A stretch of DNA of 64,000 nt from Mobilicoccus caccae (GTDB lineage: Bacteria > Actinomycetota > Actinomycetes > Actinomycetales > Dermatophilaceae): positions 3,453,199-3,517,198 of the forward strand of contig NZ_BSUO01000001.1 in assembly GCF_030161635.1 (NCBI RefSeq). Direction: 5' to 3'. Under the pieces are notes generated by a model. It was not told where the DNA came from. It worked only from the letters and a program-made list of their open reading frames with translations, and ran no database searches. Below, in pieces: positions 43,238 to 52,617 of the stretch. The position numbers and the translations under genes were made by a program. How positions within the stretch are numbered: the first letter of the stretch is position 1; the number at the start of each line of letters is the position of its first letter.

Positions 43238-43304
43238 GTTATGGTCCTCGGACCTGGGTACGGCCTGGTCAGGCAGCGCCCGATCCACTTCTGAGGAGCA
43301 ACGC

Positions 43305-43973
43305 ATGCCGACGATCTCCCCCGACGGACCCATCTGGACGCTGGACCTCGGCGCCGACGAGAACCGCTTCTCACTCGAGTGGCTCGAGCTCGTCGACTCC
43401 GCACTCGATGAGCTCGAGGCATCCGCAGAGCCGGCGGTGCTGGTCACGTCCGGGACGGGCAAGTTCTACTCGAACGGCTTGGATCTGGATTGGCTCGTGC
43501 AGAACTTCGACCAGCACGCGGCCTACGTGGCCAAGGTCCAGACGCTGCTCGCGCGTGTCCTGACCCTTCCCGTCCCGACCGTCGCCGCCATCAACGGCCA
43601 TGCCTTCGGCGCCGGGGCGATGCTGGCCCTGGCCCACGACTACCGGGTGATGCGTGACGACCGGGGCTACTTCTGCTTTCCCGAGATCGACATCCAGATC
43701 CCGTTCACCGCCGGCATGACCGCTCTCATCACGAGCAAGCTCTCTCCCCGTGCGGCCTTCGACGTGATGGCCACCGGACGCCGCTTCAGTGGCGTGGACG
43801 CCGCAGCGGCCGGTGTGGTCGAGCGCGCAGTCTCCCTGGATGAACTCCCTGACGTCGCAACCGGTCTGGTGAGCGACCTCGCAGGTAAGGACCGAACCAC
43901 CCTCGGCACCATCAAGTCACGGATGTACGCGGAGGCCGTCGACGCACTCCGCAGGCCGGCCCAGGAGTCCTGA
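43305..43973 (+). CDS. Enoyl-CoA hydratase/isomerase (crotonase) family protein
   Basis: 222 residues from ATG 43305, preceded by GAGGAGC. Crotonase-fold oxyanion-hole segments are TSGTGKFYSNGLDLDWL and NGHAFGAGAMLALAHDYRVM; the acidic residue of FCFPEIDIQIPF lies where isomerases and hydratases keep one catalytic Glu. The length near 220 and YSNGLDLDW are typical of the ECI/PECI-like short group, which shifts delta3 to delta2 double bonds in fatty acyl-CoAs. It is followed after 2 bases by a TetR regulator, an arrangement common for small lipid-catabolic operons. Confidence 0.85.
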   Translation: MPTISPDGPIWTLDLGADENRFSLEWLELVDSALDELEASAEPAVLVTSGTGKFYSNGLDLDWLVQNFDQHAAYVAKVQTLLARVLTLPVPTVAAINGHAFGAGAMLALAHDYRVMRDDRGYFCFPEIDIQIPFTAGMTALITSKLSPRAAFDVMATGRRFSGVDAAAAGVVERAVSLDELPDVATGLVSDLAGKDRTTLGTIKSRMYAEAVDALRRPAQES

Positions 43974-43975
43974 GG

Positions 43976-44607
43976 ATGGGTCGTCCGCGCCGCTATGACC
44001 TCGACGTCCTTCACGATCACGCCCGGCGGCTGTGGATCGACATGGGGATCGACGACGTCACCATGCGAGCGCTGAGCACCGAATCGGGCGCCTCGAACGG
44101 CGCCGTGTACCACGCGTTCGGATCGCGCAGCGGGCTCCTCGCCCGGGTGTGGAGCACGGAGGCACAGAAGTTCCTCACCTTTCAGCGAAGCCGGGTGGTG
44201 GGTGCGCTGAGAGACGGCGATCCCGTGTCTGCGCTGGTCACCGCCGCACTGACGCCTGCGTCCTACGCACTGGAGGATGCGGACGGGGCTCGGCTTCTGC
44301 TCAGCACGAACGCAGACCGGCTCATGACCCCCGAACTCGATGCCGAGGCAGAGGGACGACTCCGTCGCCTGCAGCGGGACCTCGGTGCGCTTCTCATCGA
44401 CCTGGCCGAGGCGATGTGGGGTCGGCGAGACCGGGCCGCCGTGACCGCCGTGCAGTATTGCGTCGTCGATCTACCGGCGGCGCTGCTCCTGAAGAACGCG
44501 GACATCACCGACCCCTGGCCCGGCACGTGCTCGAACACGCGGTCAGAGGAATCGCCTCGGCGCCACCGCCCGTGAACGGCCGGGCGTCCGGCCGCAACGC
44601 ATCATGA
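43976..44607 (+). pseudogene. TetR/AcrR-family regulator, frameshift near C-terminus
   Basis: ATG 43976 begins MGRPRRYDLDVLHDHARRLW. The TetR HTH is VTMRALSTESGASNGAVYHAFGSRSGLL, with recognition helix SNGAVYHAFGS. The ligand-binding domain is helical and Ala/Leu-rich. At a C4 run (44512-44515) the annotated frame goes off to TGT-rich sequence; adding one C continues as LARHVLEHAVRGIASAPPP to a stop at 44607, a normal last helix for TetR proteins. The gene is 2 bases behind the crotonase gene and should control it, perhaps in response to an acyl-CoA. Confidence 0.75.
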
Positions 44608-44670
44608 TCGCCCGCATCCCACGCTGACAGGGAAGGTGAGGTTCGAACGTCACGCTCCGGATTCCGCTCG

Positions 44671-45579
44671 TCAGTCGGCGACGGTGCCACGGCGCGCGCG
44701 CGGGGATCGGGCGTCGGCGTATCCGACGGCGGTGGCTGCGGCGTGGCGGGTCCACCCCTGGGTCTGCAGGTGGCGGGCGCGTTCACGGCGCACTGCCGTC
44801 GAATAGGCCTGGGGCGTCAGGCCGGTGGCGGCGACGAAGTGGCGTGCGAGGGTGCGTCCGCTGACGCCGAGTCGCCGGGCCAGCGCGTCGAGGGTGTGCG
44901 GGGGCTCGGCGGGGTCGTCGAGGACGTCCTGGGCGCGGTGGGCGAGGTCGCTGAGGTGATCGCGGTGGGTGAGCATGACGGACGCCTGCGGCGCCGCTCC
45001 CGCCCGCCACGCGGGGACGACGAGGGTGCGGGCGACCCGCGCCGCCAGGGCCGGGCCGTGGTCGTGGGCCACGAGGTGTAGTGCCAGATCGATACCGCTC
45101 GCGATGCCCGCGGAGGTGTGCAGGCGGTCCTCGCAGGTGTAGAGGACGTCGCGCATGACCGAGACGTCGCGCGACGTGGCGAGCTCGTCGATCAGGTCGT
45201 GGTGGGTGGTTGCACTGTGACCTGCGAGGACGCCGGTCCGAGCGAGAGCCAGCGCGCCGGCGCAGATGCTCGCGACGTGGCCGCCGGCGTCCCAGTGCTC
45301 GCGGATCCGGGTCAGCAGGGCGGGGGCGAATCCCGCCGCCGTCTGCGTCTTCCAGCCGGGGACGAGGACGAGGTCGGCCGGGGTGAGGTCCGGCCAGTCG
45401 GTGGGGGCGGCGAAGGCGAGTCCCTGATGGCTCTGCACGCGCCCGGCGGCGCCCACGTAGCCGACCTCGTATCGTCCACCGACCTCGGAAGCGTTGACGA
45501 ACACCTGGGCCGGGCCCGCCACATCCATGAGGTGCGCCGCGTCGGGTAGCACGATCAGGACACGGCGGGTGAGGGTCAT
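44671..45579 (-). CDS. GlxA-family transcriptional regulator (DJ-1/PfpI plus AraC HTH)
   Basis: 302 residues from ATG 45579. Residues 5-180 are an amidase-like DJ-1/PfpI domain (RVLIVLPDAAHLMDVAGPAQVF) with the conserved nucleophile elbow SICAGALALARTGVLAG. The C-terminal AraC-type region has the first HTH DALARRLGVSGRTLARHFVAATGLTP; the second HTH is cut short (AATAVGYADA then RSPRARRGTVAD), about 20 residues less than the family. This could be another homopolymer slip or real. It lies 4 bases after the isochorismatase stop on the same strand, so the two form an operon. Confidence 0.84.
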   Translation of the reverse strand: MTLTRRVLIVLPDAAHLMDVAGPAQVFVNASEVGGRYEVGYVGAAGRVQSHQGLAFAAPTDWPDLTPADLVLVPGWKTQTAAGFAPALLTRIREHWDAGGHVASICAGALALARTGVLAGHSATTHHDLIDELATSRDVSVMRDVLYTCEDRLHTSAGIASGIDLALHLVAHDHGPALAARVARTLVVPAWRAGAAPQASVMLTHRDHLSDLAHRAQDVLDDPAEPPHTLDALARRLGVSGRTLARHFVAATGLTPQAYSTAVRRERARHLQTQGWTRHAAATAVGYADARSPRARRGTVAD

Positions 45580-45583
45580 GCGA

Positions 45584-46132
45584 TCAGACTCCCACGACCT
45601 CGTCGACGGAGACGATCGTGGCGAACCTGCCCGACAGTGCAGCGGCGGTGCGGGCGATCACCTCCTCGGCGTCCAGAACTCCGGACCCGTCGGGCAGGGG
45701 CAACGGGTGCGTGGCGGTGATGTCGATGACGACCTCGACGTCGTGACCCAGGTCGCACGCGACCCGCGCCGTGGTCTCGACGCACTGCTCGGTGCGGATG
45801 CCGGCGAGACGCAGACGCCGGACTCCGCCGGCCGTGAGGTGCTGGGCGAGGTTCGTCGTGGTGAAGGCGTTGTGGCTGGTCTTGGTGACGGTGATGTCCT
45901 CGCTGCGCGGCGTCAGACCGGGCTGCAGTCCGACGAGACCGTTGTCGGGGTCAAAGGGGCCACCCGTGCCGGGAGAGGCGTGAAGCACCCAGACGACGAG
46001 CTCCTCCCGGGCGCGAGCAGCCTCGACCAGGCGCTTGACCCGGGCGACGATGTCGGGCGCCGAGATGTCCGACCACGATGACTGCTGCCGGAACGACTCC
46101 TGGACGTCGATGACGACTAACGCGGTATCCAT
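45584..46132 (-). CDS. Isochorismatase-family cysteine hydrolase
   Basis: 182 residues from ATG 46132. The catalytic triad is visible: Asp in ALVVIDVQESF (residue 9), Lys in ITVTKTSHNAF (about 85) and Cys in LAGIRTEQCVETTARVA (about 118), with the cis-peptide region before it. The group includes nicotinamidases and N-carbamoylsarcosine amidase-like enzymes; a substrate is not evident. It is co-transcribed with the GlxA-like regulator that follows, a frequent pairing where the regulator senses or activates the enzyme's operon. Confidence 0.87.
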   Translation of the reverse strand: MDTALVVIDVQESFRQQSSWSDISAPDIVARVKRLVEAARAREELVVWVLHASPGTGGPFDPDNGLVGLQPGLTPRSEDITVTKTSHNAFTTTNLAQHLTAGGVRRLRLAGIRTEQCVETTARVACDLGHDVEVVIDITATHPLPLPDGSGVLDAEEVIARTAAALSGRFATIVSVDEVVGV

Positions 46133-46237
46133 GACTCCAGCGTCATGGAGGCGAGGCGCGGGGGCCAGGGGTGCGTACGACGCGAAGCGGAACGATCAGG
46201 TCATGCAGAGACAGCGCGGGGCGAGCTTCCCCTCCCC

Positions 46238-46312
46238 GGACTTCACCCCCGAAACACCGACTTCACACCCGATAGTTTCGGGTGTGAAGTCGGTGTTCTG
46301 GGAGTGAGGTCC
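46238..46312. repeat. Large nested palindrome in a divergent intergenic region
   Basis: An inner perfect stem of 20 bp (46253-46272 with 46278-46297; arms begin AACACCGACTTC) has the loop TAGTT. The stem continues outward, less perfectly, with GGACTTCACCCCCGAA against TTCTGGGAGTGAGGTCC, giving roughly 75 bases of foldback DNA. The left side also holds two direct repeats of GACTTCAC(C/A)CCCGA spaced 21 bases apart. The flanking genes point away from it, so it is not a normal terminator for them. It may be a REP/MITE-like element or a regulatory site. Confidence 0.8.
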
Positions 46313-46341
46313 GCACCTCACCTCCGGGTGACACTTGGGCC

Positions 46342-46752
46342 ATGGAGTGGGAGCTGTCGACACCCGGGGTCGTGGAGTTGCCCGGCGGACGACGCGTGCG
46401 AGGTCGGCGCGTGCGCGCCACACCGGCGGTCGCGGCCGACCGGACCCTGTTCCTGACCCTCCGCCGGCCGCGCGGGTCCGACGACGGAGCCTGGATCTGC
46501 TGGCCCGACTTCGCGCTGCCGATCGACCGCTCCGCCGCCACTCGAGAGATCCGCCGGGCCTGGGACCTCAGCGCCGACCACCGCGTCGAGGTCGCCTGCG
46601 GCGGTGGTGTCGGACGCACCGGCACGGCCCTGGCCGCGATGGCGATGCTCGACGGACTCGAACCGGACGCGGCCATCGCCTGGATCCGCGCCCACTATCA
46701 TCCTCGGGCCGTCGAGACTCCTTGGCAGAGAAGCTGGCTGCGGAGCTGGTGA
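46342..46752 (+). CDS. Protein-tyrosine/dual-specificity phosphatase-like protein
   Basis: 136 residues from ATG 46342. The CX5R loop is VACGGGVGRTGTALAAMAML (Cys and Arg of CGGGVGR near residues 95-101), followed by the AIAWIRAHYHPRAVETPWQ helix typical of the family. The general-acid Asp could be in ICWPDFALP, the usual WPD position. This short form occurs widely in actinobacteria as a stand-alone cytoplasmic phosphatase. It lies just before a small ORF and the metal-regulated ABC operon, but no coupling is evident. Confidence 0.83.
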   Translation: MEWELSTPGVVELPGGRRVRGRRVRATPAVAADRTLFLTLRRPRGSDDGAWICWPDFALPIDRSAATREIRRAWDLSADHRVEVACGGGVGRTGTALAAMAMLDGLEPDAAIAWIRAHYHPRAVETPWQRSWLRSW

Positions 46753-46764
46753 GGAGAGGGATCG

Positions 46765-46845
46765 GTGGCGGGAGACGAACTGCACGGTGATCCCGGCATC
46801 GAGAACCACCTGCGCTCGGCGGGGTTGGACATCCCCGACGGGTGA
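46765..46845 (+). CDS. Possible 26-residue small protein
   Basis: GTG 46765 has GAGGAGAGG eight bases upstream. The product ends GIENHLRSAGLDIPDG. The motif I-E-x-H-L-R-x-A-G-x-D-x-P-x-G recurs at the C-terminus of a small ORF at 59315-59586, on the other side of the two metal-regulated operons. It is located 160 bases before the Fur-family box at 47005. The recurrence and ribosome site argue that it is real; no homologue is known to me. It might be a peptide substrate or a small accessory protein. Confidence 0.45.
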   Translation: MAGDELHGDPGIENHLRSAGLDIPDG

Positions 46846-47004
46846 CGCCGGGACGCCGGGGCATCTGCGGGCGCATCGCCACCGCCGACCGCCACACCCG
46901 AGCTGAAACCGCTGGGGGTCCGGGCGGTCTCGGCATCGGGCGCCGCGAGGCGTGCGGCGGCGTCGGGGAGGAGGTCCCCGGGGCGCACGGCAGGGCCCCG
47001 TTCG

Positions 47005-47025
47005 TGATAAGAATGATTCCTATTA
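47005..47025. promoter_or_regulatory. Fur-family (Zur-like) box upstream of the ABC operon
   Basis: The core TAAGAATGATTCCTA (47008-47022) is an inverted repeat around a central G; extended to 21 bases, 8 of 10 base pairs are symmetric. It fits the TGAnAATnATTnTCA pattern of Fur/Zur boxes and not the TTAGG-type DtxR/IdeR box. A probable -10 (TATTAT, 47021-47026) overlaps its right edge, so binding would repress the operon when metal is sufficient. Confidence 0.6.
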
Positions 47026-47045
47026 TGCTCTGGTTTCCCCGCGCT

Positions 47046-50000
47046 GTGACCCTCGTGAGACCGCATCTGCCCGCCTGGACCGCCGTACTCGTGCTGCGCA
47101 TCGCGGGAACGCTCCTGGGCCTCCTCGCCGCCGCCTCACTCGGCATGGCGCTGGCCGGCGGTACACCACGGCCCTGGCTCATCGCGGCCGCCTCGGCCGT
47201 CCTCCTCCGGGTCCCCGTGACGATCCTCGGCGGTACCGCGGCCGGCCACCTCGACCGGCACGTGGCCGCCGAGGTGCGGTCCTCCGCGATCCGGCATCTG
47301 TGGCGCCTCGGCCCGCACGCCGCCCCCGGGCACCGCGTCGGCCACCTCCTCGTCACCTTCGTCGATTCCGTCGACGCCGCCACGGCCTACCTCAGCCGGT
47401 ACCTCGTCCAGCTCGCGACCCTCCTCCTCGTCGTCCCCCTCACCCTGCTCGCCGTCGCGACCGTCGACGTGGCCGCCGCCGTCGTCGCCGCGGGGGGATG
47501 GCCGGCTGCCTCCTCGCACAGCGCGTCTGGAAGCGCCTCACCGGCGACCGCGGCCGGGAGGTCTGGGAGGCCCAGCGCCGCTACGCGGCCGACCTCGCCG
47601 ACGCGCTCGAGGGCATGGCCACCCTCATCGACGCCGGCGCGGCCGAGGCCATGCGGCGGCGTCTCCTCGCCGCGGCCGACGGCATCCGGGCGGCGACGAC
47701 CCGCCACCTGCGCGTCTCCCTCGCCTCGTACCTCCTCACGACGCTGGCGGCCGGTGTCGCGAGCGCCGGGGCCGTCGCCCTGCTCGCGGGTGCGGCACGG
47801 CCGGCAGCGGGCATCGTCGCCGCGTTCGTCGTGCTGGAGACGTTTCGCGCCTTCACCGACCTGCGCAATCTCTGGCACGAGGTGTTCTACGGGGTCATGG
47901 CGTTGCGCGGCGTCTTCGCCCTCCTCGACCGGAGTCCGGTGGCTCAGGACCGGCCCGGCACGAGCACGGACTCCGGTGAGATCGGCGCCGCGCCGCAGAT
48001 CAGGTGCGAGGGCGTCCGGTACGGGTACGCGCCCGAATCGGGCGAGGGCGGATCGCTCGCGCTGGACGGAATCGACCTCGACATCCCGGCCGGGGTGACG
48101 ACGGCGCTCGTCGGGGCCTCGGGCTCCGGCAAGTCGACGCTCGCGCGTCTGCTGCAGCGCCACGACGACCGCTACGAGGGTCGCATCCTCCTCGACGGCG
48201 TCGAGCTGCGCGACCTCCCGCTCGCCGCGGTCCGGTCCGCCGTCGGCGTCGTCGACCAGGACGTCTTCCTCTTCGACGAGTCGGTCGCCGCGAACATCAC
48301 CCTCGGACGCCCCGGCGCGAGGCGGGAGGAGCTGGAGCGGGTCGTGGCCGCCGCCTGCCTCGACGACGTCGTGGCCGAGCTGCCCGCGGGCCTCGACACG
48401 GGCGTCGGACGTCGCGGCGGGCGGCTCTCCGGCGGCCAGCGGCAACGGGTCGCCACGGCGCGGGCCCTGCTGCGCGACGCCCCCTGCTCATCCTCGACGA
48501 GACCACCTCCAGCCTCGACGGGCTGCGCGAGGCCCGGGTCGCCGCTTCGCTGACCGAGCTCCGGCGCGGACGGACGACCCTCGTCATCGCGCACCGTCCG
48601 GCCACCGTGATGCGGGCCGATCACGTCGTCGTCCTCGGGAACGGGCGGGCGCAGGCGTGCGGCACCCCGGCAGCGCTGCGCGCGAGCGGCGACCTCGCGG
48701 TCGTCCTCGGCGAGGAGGCTTCAGCACCCGACCTCCCCCTCGACCCGGCATGCGTCCCGTCGGCAGAGGTCTCCCCCGGCGGGGCCGGCCGACGTCTGCC
48801 CCGCCTGCCCGCGCGCACGCTCGGCGGCATGGCGCCGGGGCTGCGCGGCATGGCACCGTCCATGCAGGGCCACCTGCGGTCGTTCACGCTGGCCGCCGCC
48901 TCGGGTGTCGTGGACCAGGTGTGCGAGGTCGCGGCCGCCACCCTCGCGTTCGTGCTCCTCGCGCGGGCGGCGGCCGGACTCCCCCATCGGGAGTGGTGCT
49001 CGCCGGCCTCGTCGTGGTCCTCGTGCTGCGGGCCGTGTCGGCCTGGGCGGAGAACCACCTCTCGCACGTGCTGAGCTTCGAGGTCTCCCACGACCTGCGG
49101 GACCGCCTCGTCCGCGCGTTCGCCCACCTGCTCCCGCACGGTCTCGGTCGGCGATCCGTGCCGCAGCTCACGCAGATCGCCCTCGGCGACTGCGAGAAGG
49201 TCGAGGTGTTCTACGCCCACACGGCGATCTACCTCGTCTCGGCGATCGTCACCCCCGCCGTGCTCCTCGCCGGCCTCGCCACCGTCCAGCCGGTGGCCGC
49301 CGTCGTGGTGCTTGCGTGCCTCGTCCTCGGGGCGGCCCTGCCTGCGCTGACCCGGGTGGCGGGTGCTCGCGCAGCCGAGTCGGCGTCCGACGCGACGGGA
49401 ATGCTCCGCGACACGGTCGAATCGGCGGTGGCGGGTGTCCGCGAGATCGTCTCCCTCGGTCTCGAACCGGTCGTTCTCGCCGACCTGGCCGCCGCCGAGG
49501 ACGCCCACCAGCGCGGACGTCACCGCCGGCTACGGATCTCCGCGCTCGAAGAGTCGCTCACCACGGCGCTCGTCACCGCGACCCCGCTCGCCATGGCCGG
49601 CGTCCTCACCGCCCACGGCACGGATGCGGCGCTCACCCTCGTCCTCACGGGCGTGGCCACCGCGGTCATGGTGCCCGTCGAGGTGCTCCTGCGCGTCACC
49701 CGGCACACCGGTGACACCCGCGCCGCGGCGCGGCGCATCGGCACCGTGCTCACGACCCCCGACCCCGTCGACCGCAGCGGCCGGCTGCCCATGCCCACGG
49801 CGAACGACATCGAGGTCGACGGCGTGAGCTTCTCCTGGGCCGGAGCGCCCGCCCCCACCCTCACCGACGTGCGTGCCTCCTTCCCCGCCGGAACGACGAC
49901 GGCCGTCGTCGGCGCGTCCGGGGCGGGCAAGTCGACCCTCGTCGCGGTCCTCGCCCGTCACGTGCGTCCAGAACGCGGCACCGTCACCCTCGGCGGCATC

Positions 50001-50579
50001 CCGATCGAGCGGATCGACCCCGACGCCTACGACCTCGTCACCATCGGCCAGGACGTGCGCCTCTTCCACGACACCGTCCGCGCCAACCTCACCCTCGGGG
50101 CCGAAGACGCCCCCACCGACGACCGCCTGTGGGAGGTGCTGCGTCACGCCCGGGTCGACGACGTCGTGCGCCGTCTCGACGGCGGGTTCGACGCCGTCGT
50201 CGGCGAACGCGGCGGACGGCTCTCCGGCGGGGAGCGGCAGCGTCTGGCCCTCGCGCGGGCGCTGCTCGCCGACGCCTCCGTCATCGTCCTCGACGAGGCG
50301 GTCAGCCAGGTCGACACCGCGGGCGAGGCCGCCCTTCATGCCGCCCTGCGCCGGCTCGGCCCGCGCACCGTCGTCATGGTCGCCCACCGGTTGTCGACGA
50401 TCCTGTCCGCCGACCGCGTCGTCGTCATGGACCACGGACGCGTCGTCGACCAGGGCGTCCACGACGACCTCATGTCCGGATGCCCGGAGTACCGGGCACT
50501 CGTCGAGCCGCAGCTCGCGGCGATCACACCGGTGACGGCCGACATCCCGGCCCCGCCTACCCAGAGGAGAAAAACCTGA
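47046..50579 (+). pseudogene. Fused double ABC exporter (CydDC/IrtAB-like), three frameshifts
   Basis: Adding one base at each of three runs (G6 47492-47497, C5 48480-48484, C5 48981-48985) yields one protein of about 1,178 residues with order TMD-NBD-TMD-NBD. NBD1 has Walker A GASGSGKST, signature LSGGQRQR and Walker B LLILDETTSSLD; NBD2 has GASGAGKST, LSGGERQR and VIVLDEAVSQVD with the H-loop HRLS. Both are complete. I start at GTG 47046 because a probable -10 overlaps the earlier ATG at 47025. Fused exporters of this kind pump thiols, peptides or siderophores, or import metallophores (IrtAB). The stop overlaps the substrate-binding protein start. Confidence 0.72.
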
Positions 50580-51574
50580 TGAAGAGGACCAGCGTCCACG
50601 TCATGGCCGCCTTGGCCGTCACCGTCTCGGCGGCCGCCTGCGCCGCCCCATCCGTTCCGCCCGACGGCAGCGCCGCCGCGACCGGACCCGCCGCGGCGGG
50701 GACCGCATTCCCCACCACGGTGACGAACTGCGGTCGCACCGTGACGATCCCGTCGCGCCCGAGCAAGGTCGTCGCCTTCGACGGCGCCGCCGAGACCGTC
50801 TTCGCGCTCGGTGCCGCCGAGCAGCTCTCCGGCTACTTCGGCGCCGACCCCAAGGCCCTCCCTGCCGACCTCGCCGCCCAGGCCGGCACGACCACCCGGA
50901 TCGGGAGCACCTTCCCCGCGCCCACCCTCGAGGCGGTGACCAAGGACAAGCCCGACCTCATCCTCATGTACGGCGAGAACGAGAAGGGCGGACTCACCGG
51001 GGAGCGGCTCGACCAGCTCGGCATCCCCCACCTGCAGCTCTCCGAGGCCTGCCGCGACAAGCCCGACGCCACCGTCGAGGGCTACCTCGGCGACGTCCAG
51101 ACCATCGCCGACGCGCTCGGTCGCGGCGAGGACGGGCGCCGACTCGTCGCGCAGTGGCGACAGCGGCTCGCCGAGCTCCCCGCGCCGAGCGACCCCCGCC
51201 CGAGCGTCATGGTGAGCGGCAACGTCGATCCCAAGTCCCCGTTCGCCTCGGGCCGCGGCAGCTTCGTCCAGGACCAGCTCACCAAGGCCGGCGCCCGCAA
51301 CGTGTACGAGGACGTCGCCAAGGGCTACCTCTCCCCCTCGTGGGAGGACGTCGCCACGCGCAACCCCGACATCATCGTCGACGGCTCCGGCGGCATGGAG
51401 AAGAGTCGCGACGCCCTCCTCGCGCACCTGCGCGCCAATCCCGCCCTGGCCCAGATGACGGCGGTCGAGAAGAGCCGCGTCATCGCGGTCCCGTTCTCGC
51501 AGAACGTGCCCGGACCGCAGGCCATCGACGGCATCGTCGCCATCGGCAAGGCCGTCGCCGAGGCCCGCGGGTGA
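50579..51574 (+). CDS. Metal-chelate ABC transporter substrate-binding lipoprotein (FecB/FepB type)
   Basis: 331 residues; ATG 50579 overlaps the previous stop (TGATG). The signal peptide MKRTSVHVMAALAVTVSAAA is followed by a lipobox Cys (AAAC, residue 21). The Peripla_BP_2 fold is shown by VTIPSRPSKVVAFDGAAETVFALGA, quoted in part (SRPSKVVAFDGAAETVFALG), KPDLILMYGENEKGG and the ENP-type helix AIDGIVAIGKAVAEA. It captures a metallophore or cobalamin-like ligand outside the membrane. The FecCD permease and ATPase follow with overlaps, so the importer is complete. The metal is not identified, but the operon is preceded by a Fur-family box. Confidence 0.87.
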   Translation: MKRTSVHVMAALAVTVSAAACAAPSVPPDGSAAATGPAAAGTAFPTTVTNCGRTVTIPSRPSKVVAFDGAAETVFALGAAEQLSGYFGADPKALPADLAAQAGTTTRIGSTFPAPTLEAVTKDKPDLILMYGENEKGGLTGERLDQLGIPHLQLSEACRDKPDATVEGYLGDVQTIADALGRGEDGRRLVAQWRQRLAELPAPSDPRPSVMVSGNVDPKSPFASGRGSFVQDQLTKAGARNVYEDVAKGYLSPSWEDVATRNPDIIVDGSGGMEKSRDALLAHLRANPALAQMTAVEKSRVIAVPFSQNVPGPQAIDGIVAIGKAVAEARG

Positions 51575-52617
51575 TCGTCCGGTCGCCCGGCGCACGGCGT
51601 CACCTCCACCCCGGCGTCGTCGCGCCGGTCGCGCTGGCGTTGCTCGTCGCCGGCCTCGTCGTGTCGGGGATGATCGGCCCGTCACCGACAGCGGCGGGCG
51701 ACGTCCTGGACATCGCCTACCGACGCGCGCACGGTGTGGAGTACGTCTCGCCGGGCGACCGGCTCGTCTCCGAGATCCGGCTTCCCCGTGGGGTTCTCGC
51801 GGCAGTCGTCGGAGTGGCCCTCGGCGTCGTCGGCTGCGTGCTGCAGGCCGTGGTTCGCAACCCGCTCGCCGACCCGGGGATCCTCGGCGGCACCTCGGGC
51901 GCCTCGCTCGGCGCGGTGCTCGCCATCGTGCTCGGGGCCGTCGGCCCCGTCGCCGGTCTCGGCGTGCCGGCCGGGGCATTCATCGGCGCTGCGGGCGGGT
52001 TCGGTCTGTCGATGATGCTCGCCGCGCGCCCGACGGGGCTCTCCCCGCTGCGGCTCGTCCTTGCCGGGATGGCCGTGAGCTTTCTCCTCTCGGCTCTCGC
52101 CAACGTCGTCGTCATGCGCGCCGGGGACGACCGCAAGATGCGCTCGGCCGTCTTCTGGCAGATGGGGTCCGTGGCGGATGCGACGTGGCACACCCTCCTG
52201 CTGCCGCTGGTGCTCCTCGTGCCGGGCACCGTCTGGCTCATGGTGCGGGCGCGGCGGCTCGACGCGCTCGCCTTCGGGGACGACACGGCGATGGCGCTCG
52301 GCATGTCGCCGTCGCAGCTGCGGCTCGAACTCCTCGTCATCGCCGCGCTGTTGACGGGTGTGTGCGTGGCGGTCGCGGGCGGAGTCGGGTTCGTCGCCCT
52401 CGTCGTGCCGCACGCGGTGCGGATCGTCGTGGGCCCGATCCACCGGCGTCTGCTCCCGTGCGTGGCCGTGGCGGGCGCTGCCTTTCTCACCTGGGCGGAC
52501 GTCGCCGCGCGCGTCGTCGCCCCACCCGCCGACGTCCCCCTCGGCGTCGTCACGGCACTCGTCGGGGCGCCGGTGTTCGCGGCCCTGCTGCGGACCGGCA
52601 TGAACGGAGGCGAATGA
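51571..52617 (+). CDS. FecCD/BtuC-family metallophore ABC permease
   Basis: 348 residues. GTG 51571 overlaps the SBP stop (GTGA). About ten membrane helices; FecCD hallmarks are RLPRGVLAAVVGVALGVVGC, VVRNPLADPGILGGTSGASLG (quoted core NPLADPGILGGTSGASLG) and GVGFVALVVPHAVRIVVGPIH with the coupling-helix Gly, and the C-terminal PADVPLGVVTALVGAPVF. One gene suggests a homodimeric permease, as in BtuC or HmuU. It moves the chelate delivered by the lipoprotein using the ATPase encoded next. Confidence 0.9.
   Translation: MIVRSPGARRHLHPGVVAPVALALLVAGLVVSGMIGPSPTAAGDVLDIAYRRAHGVEYVSPGDRLVSEIRLPRGVLAAVVGVALGVVGCVLQAVVRNPLADPGILGGTSGASLGAVLAIVLGAVGPVAGLGVPAGAFIGAAGGFGLSMMLAARPTGLSPLRLVLAGMAVSFLLSALANVVVMRAGDDRKMRSAVFWQMGSVADATWHTLLLPLVLLVPGTVWLMVRARRLDALAFGDDTAMALGMSPSQLRLELLVIAALLTGVCVAVAGGVGFVALVVPHAVRIVVGPIHRRLLPCVAVAGAAFLTWADVAARVVAPPADVPLGVVTALVGAPVFAALLRTGMNGGE

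Noticed and set aside
46238..46312. Simple intrinsic terminator
   Set aside because: Both neighbouring genes start, rather than end, next to it, and there is no T tract.
47005..47025. DtxR/IdeR iron box
   Set aside because: The TTAGGnnAGnCTnnCCTAA pattern is not present; symmetry and sequence fit the Fur/Zur class better.
46698..47066. Minus-strand ORF beginning near the Fur-family box
   Set aside because: Codon positions look plausible for about 60 residues, but there is no ribosome site or motif and it overlaps the plus-strand small ORF and the end of the phosphatase gene.
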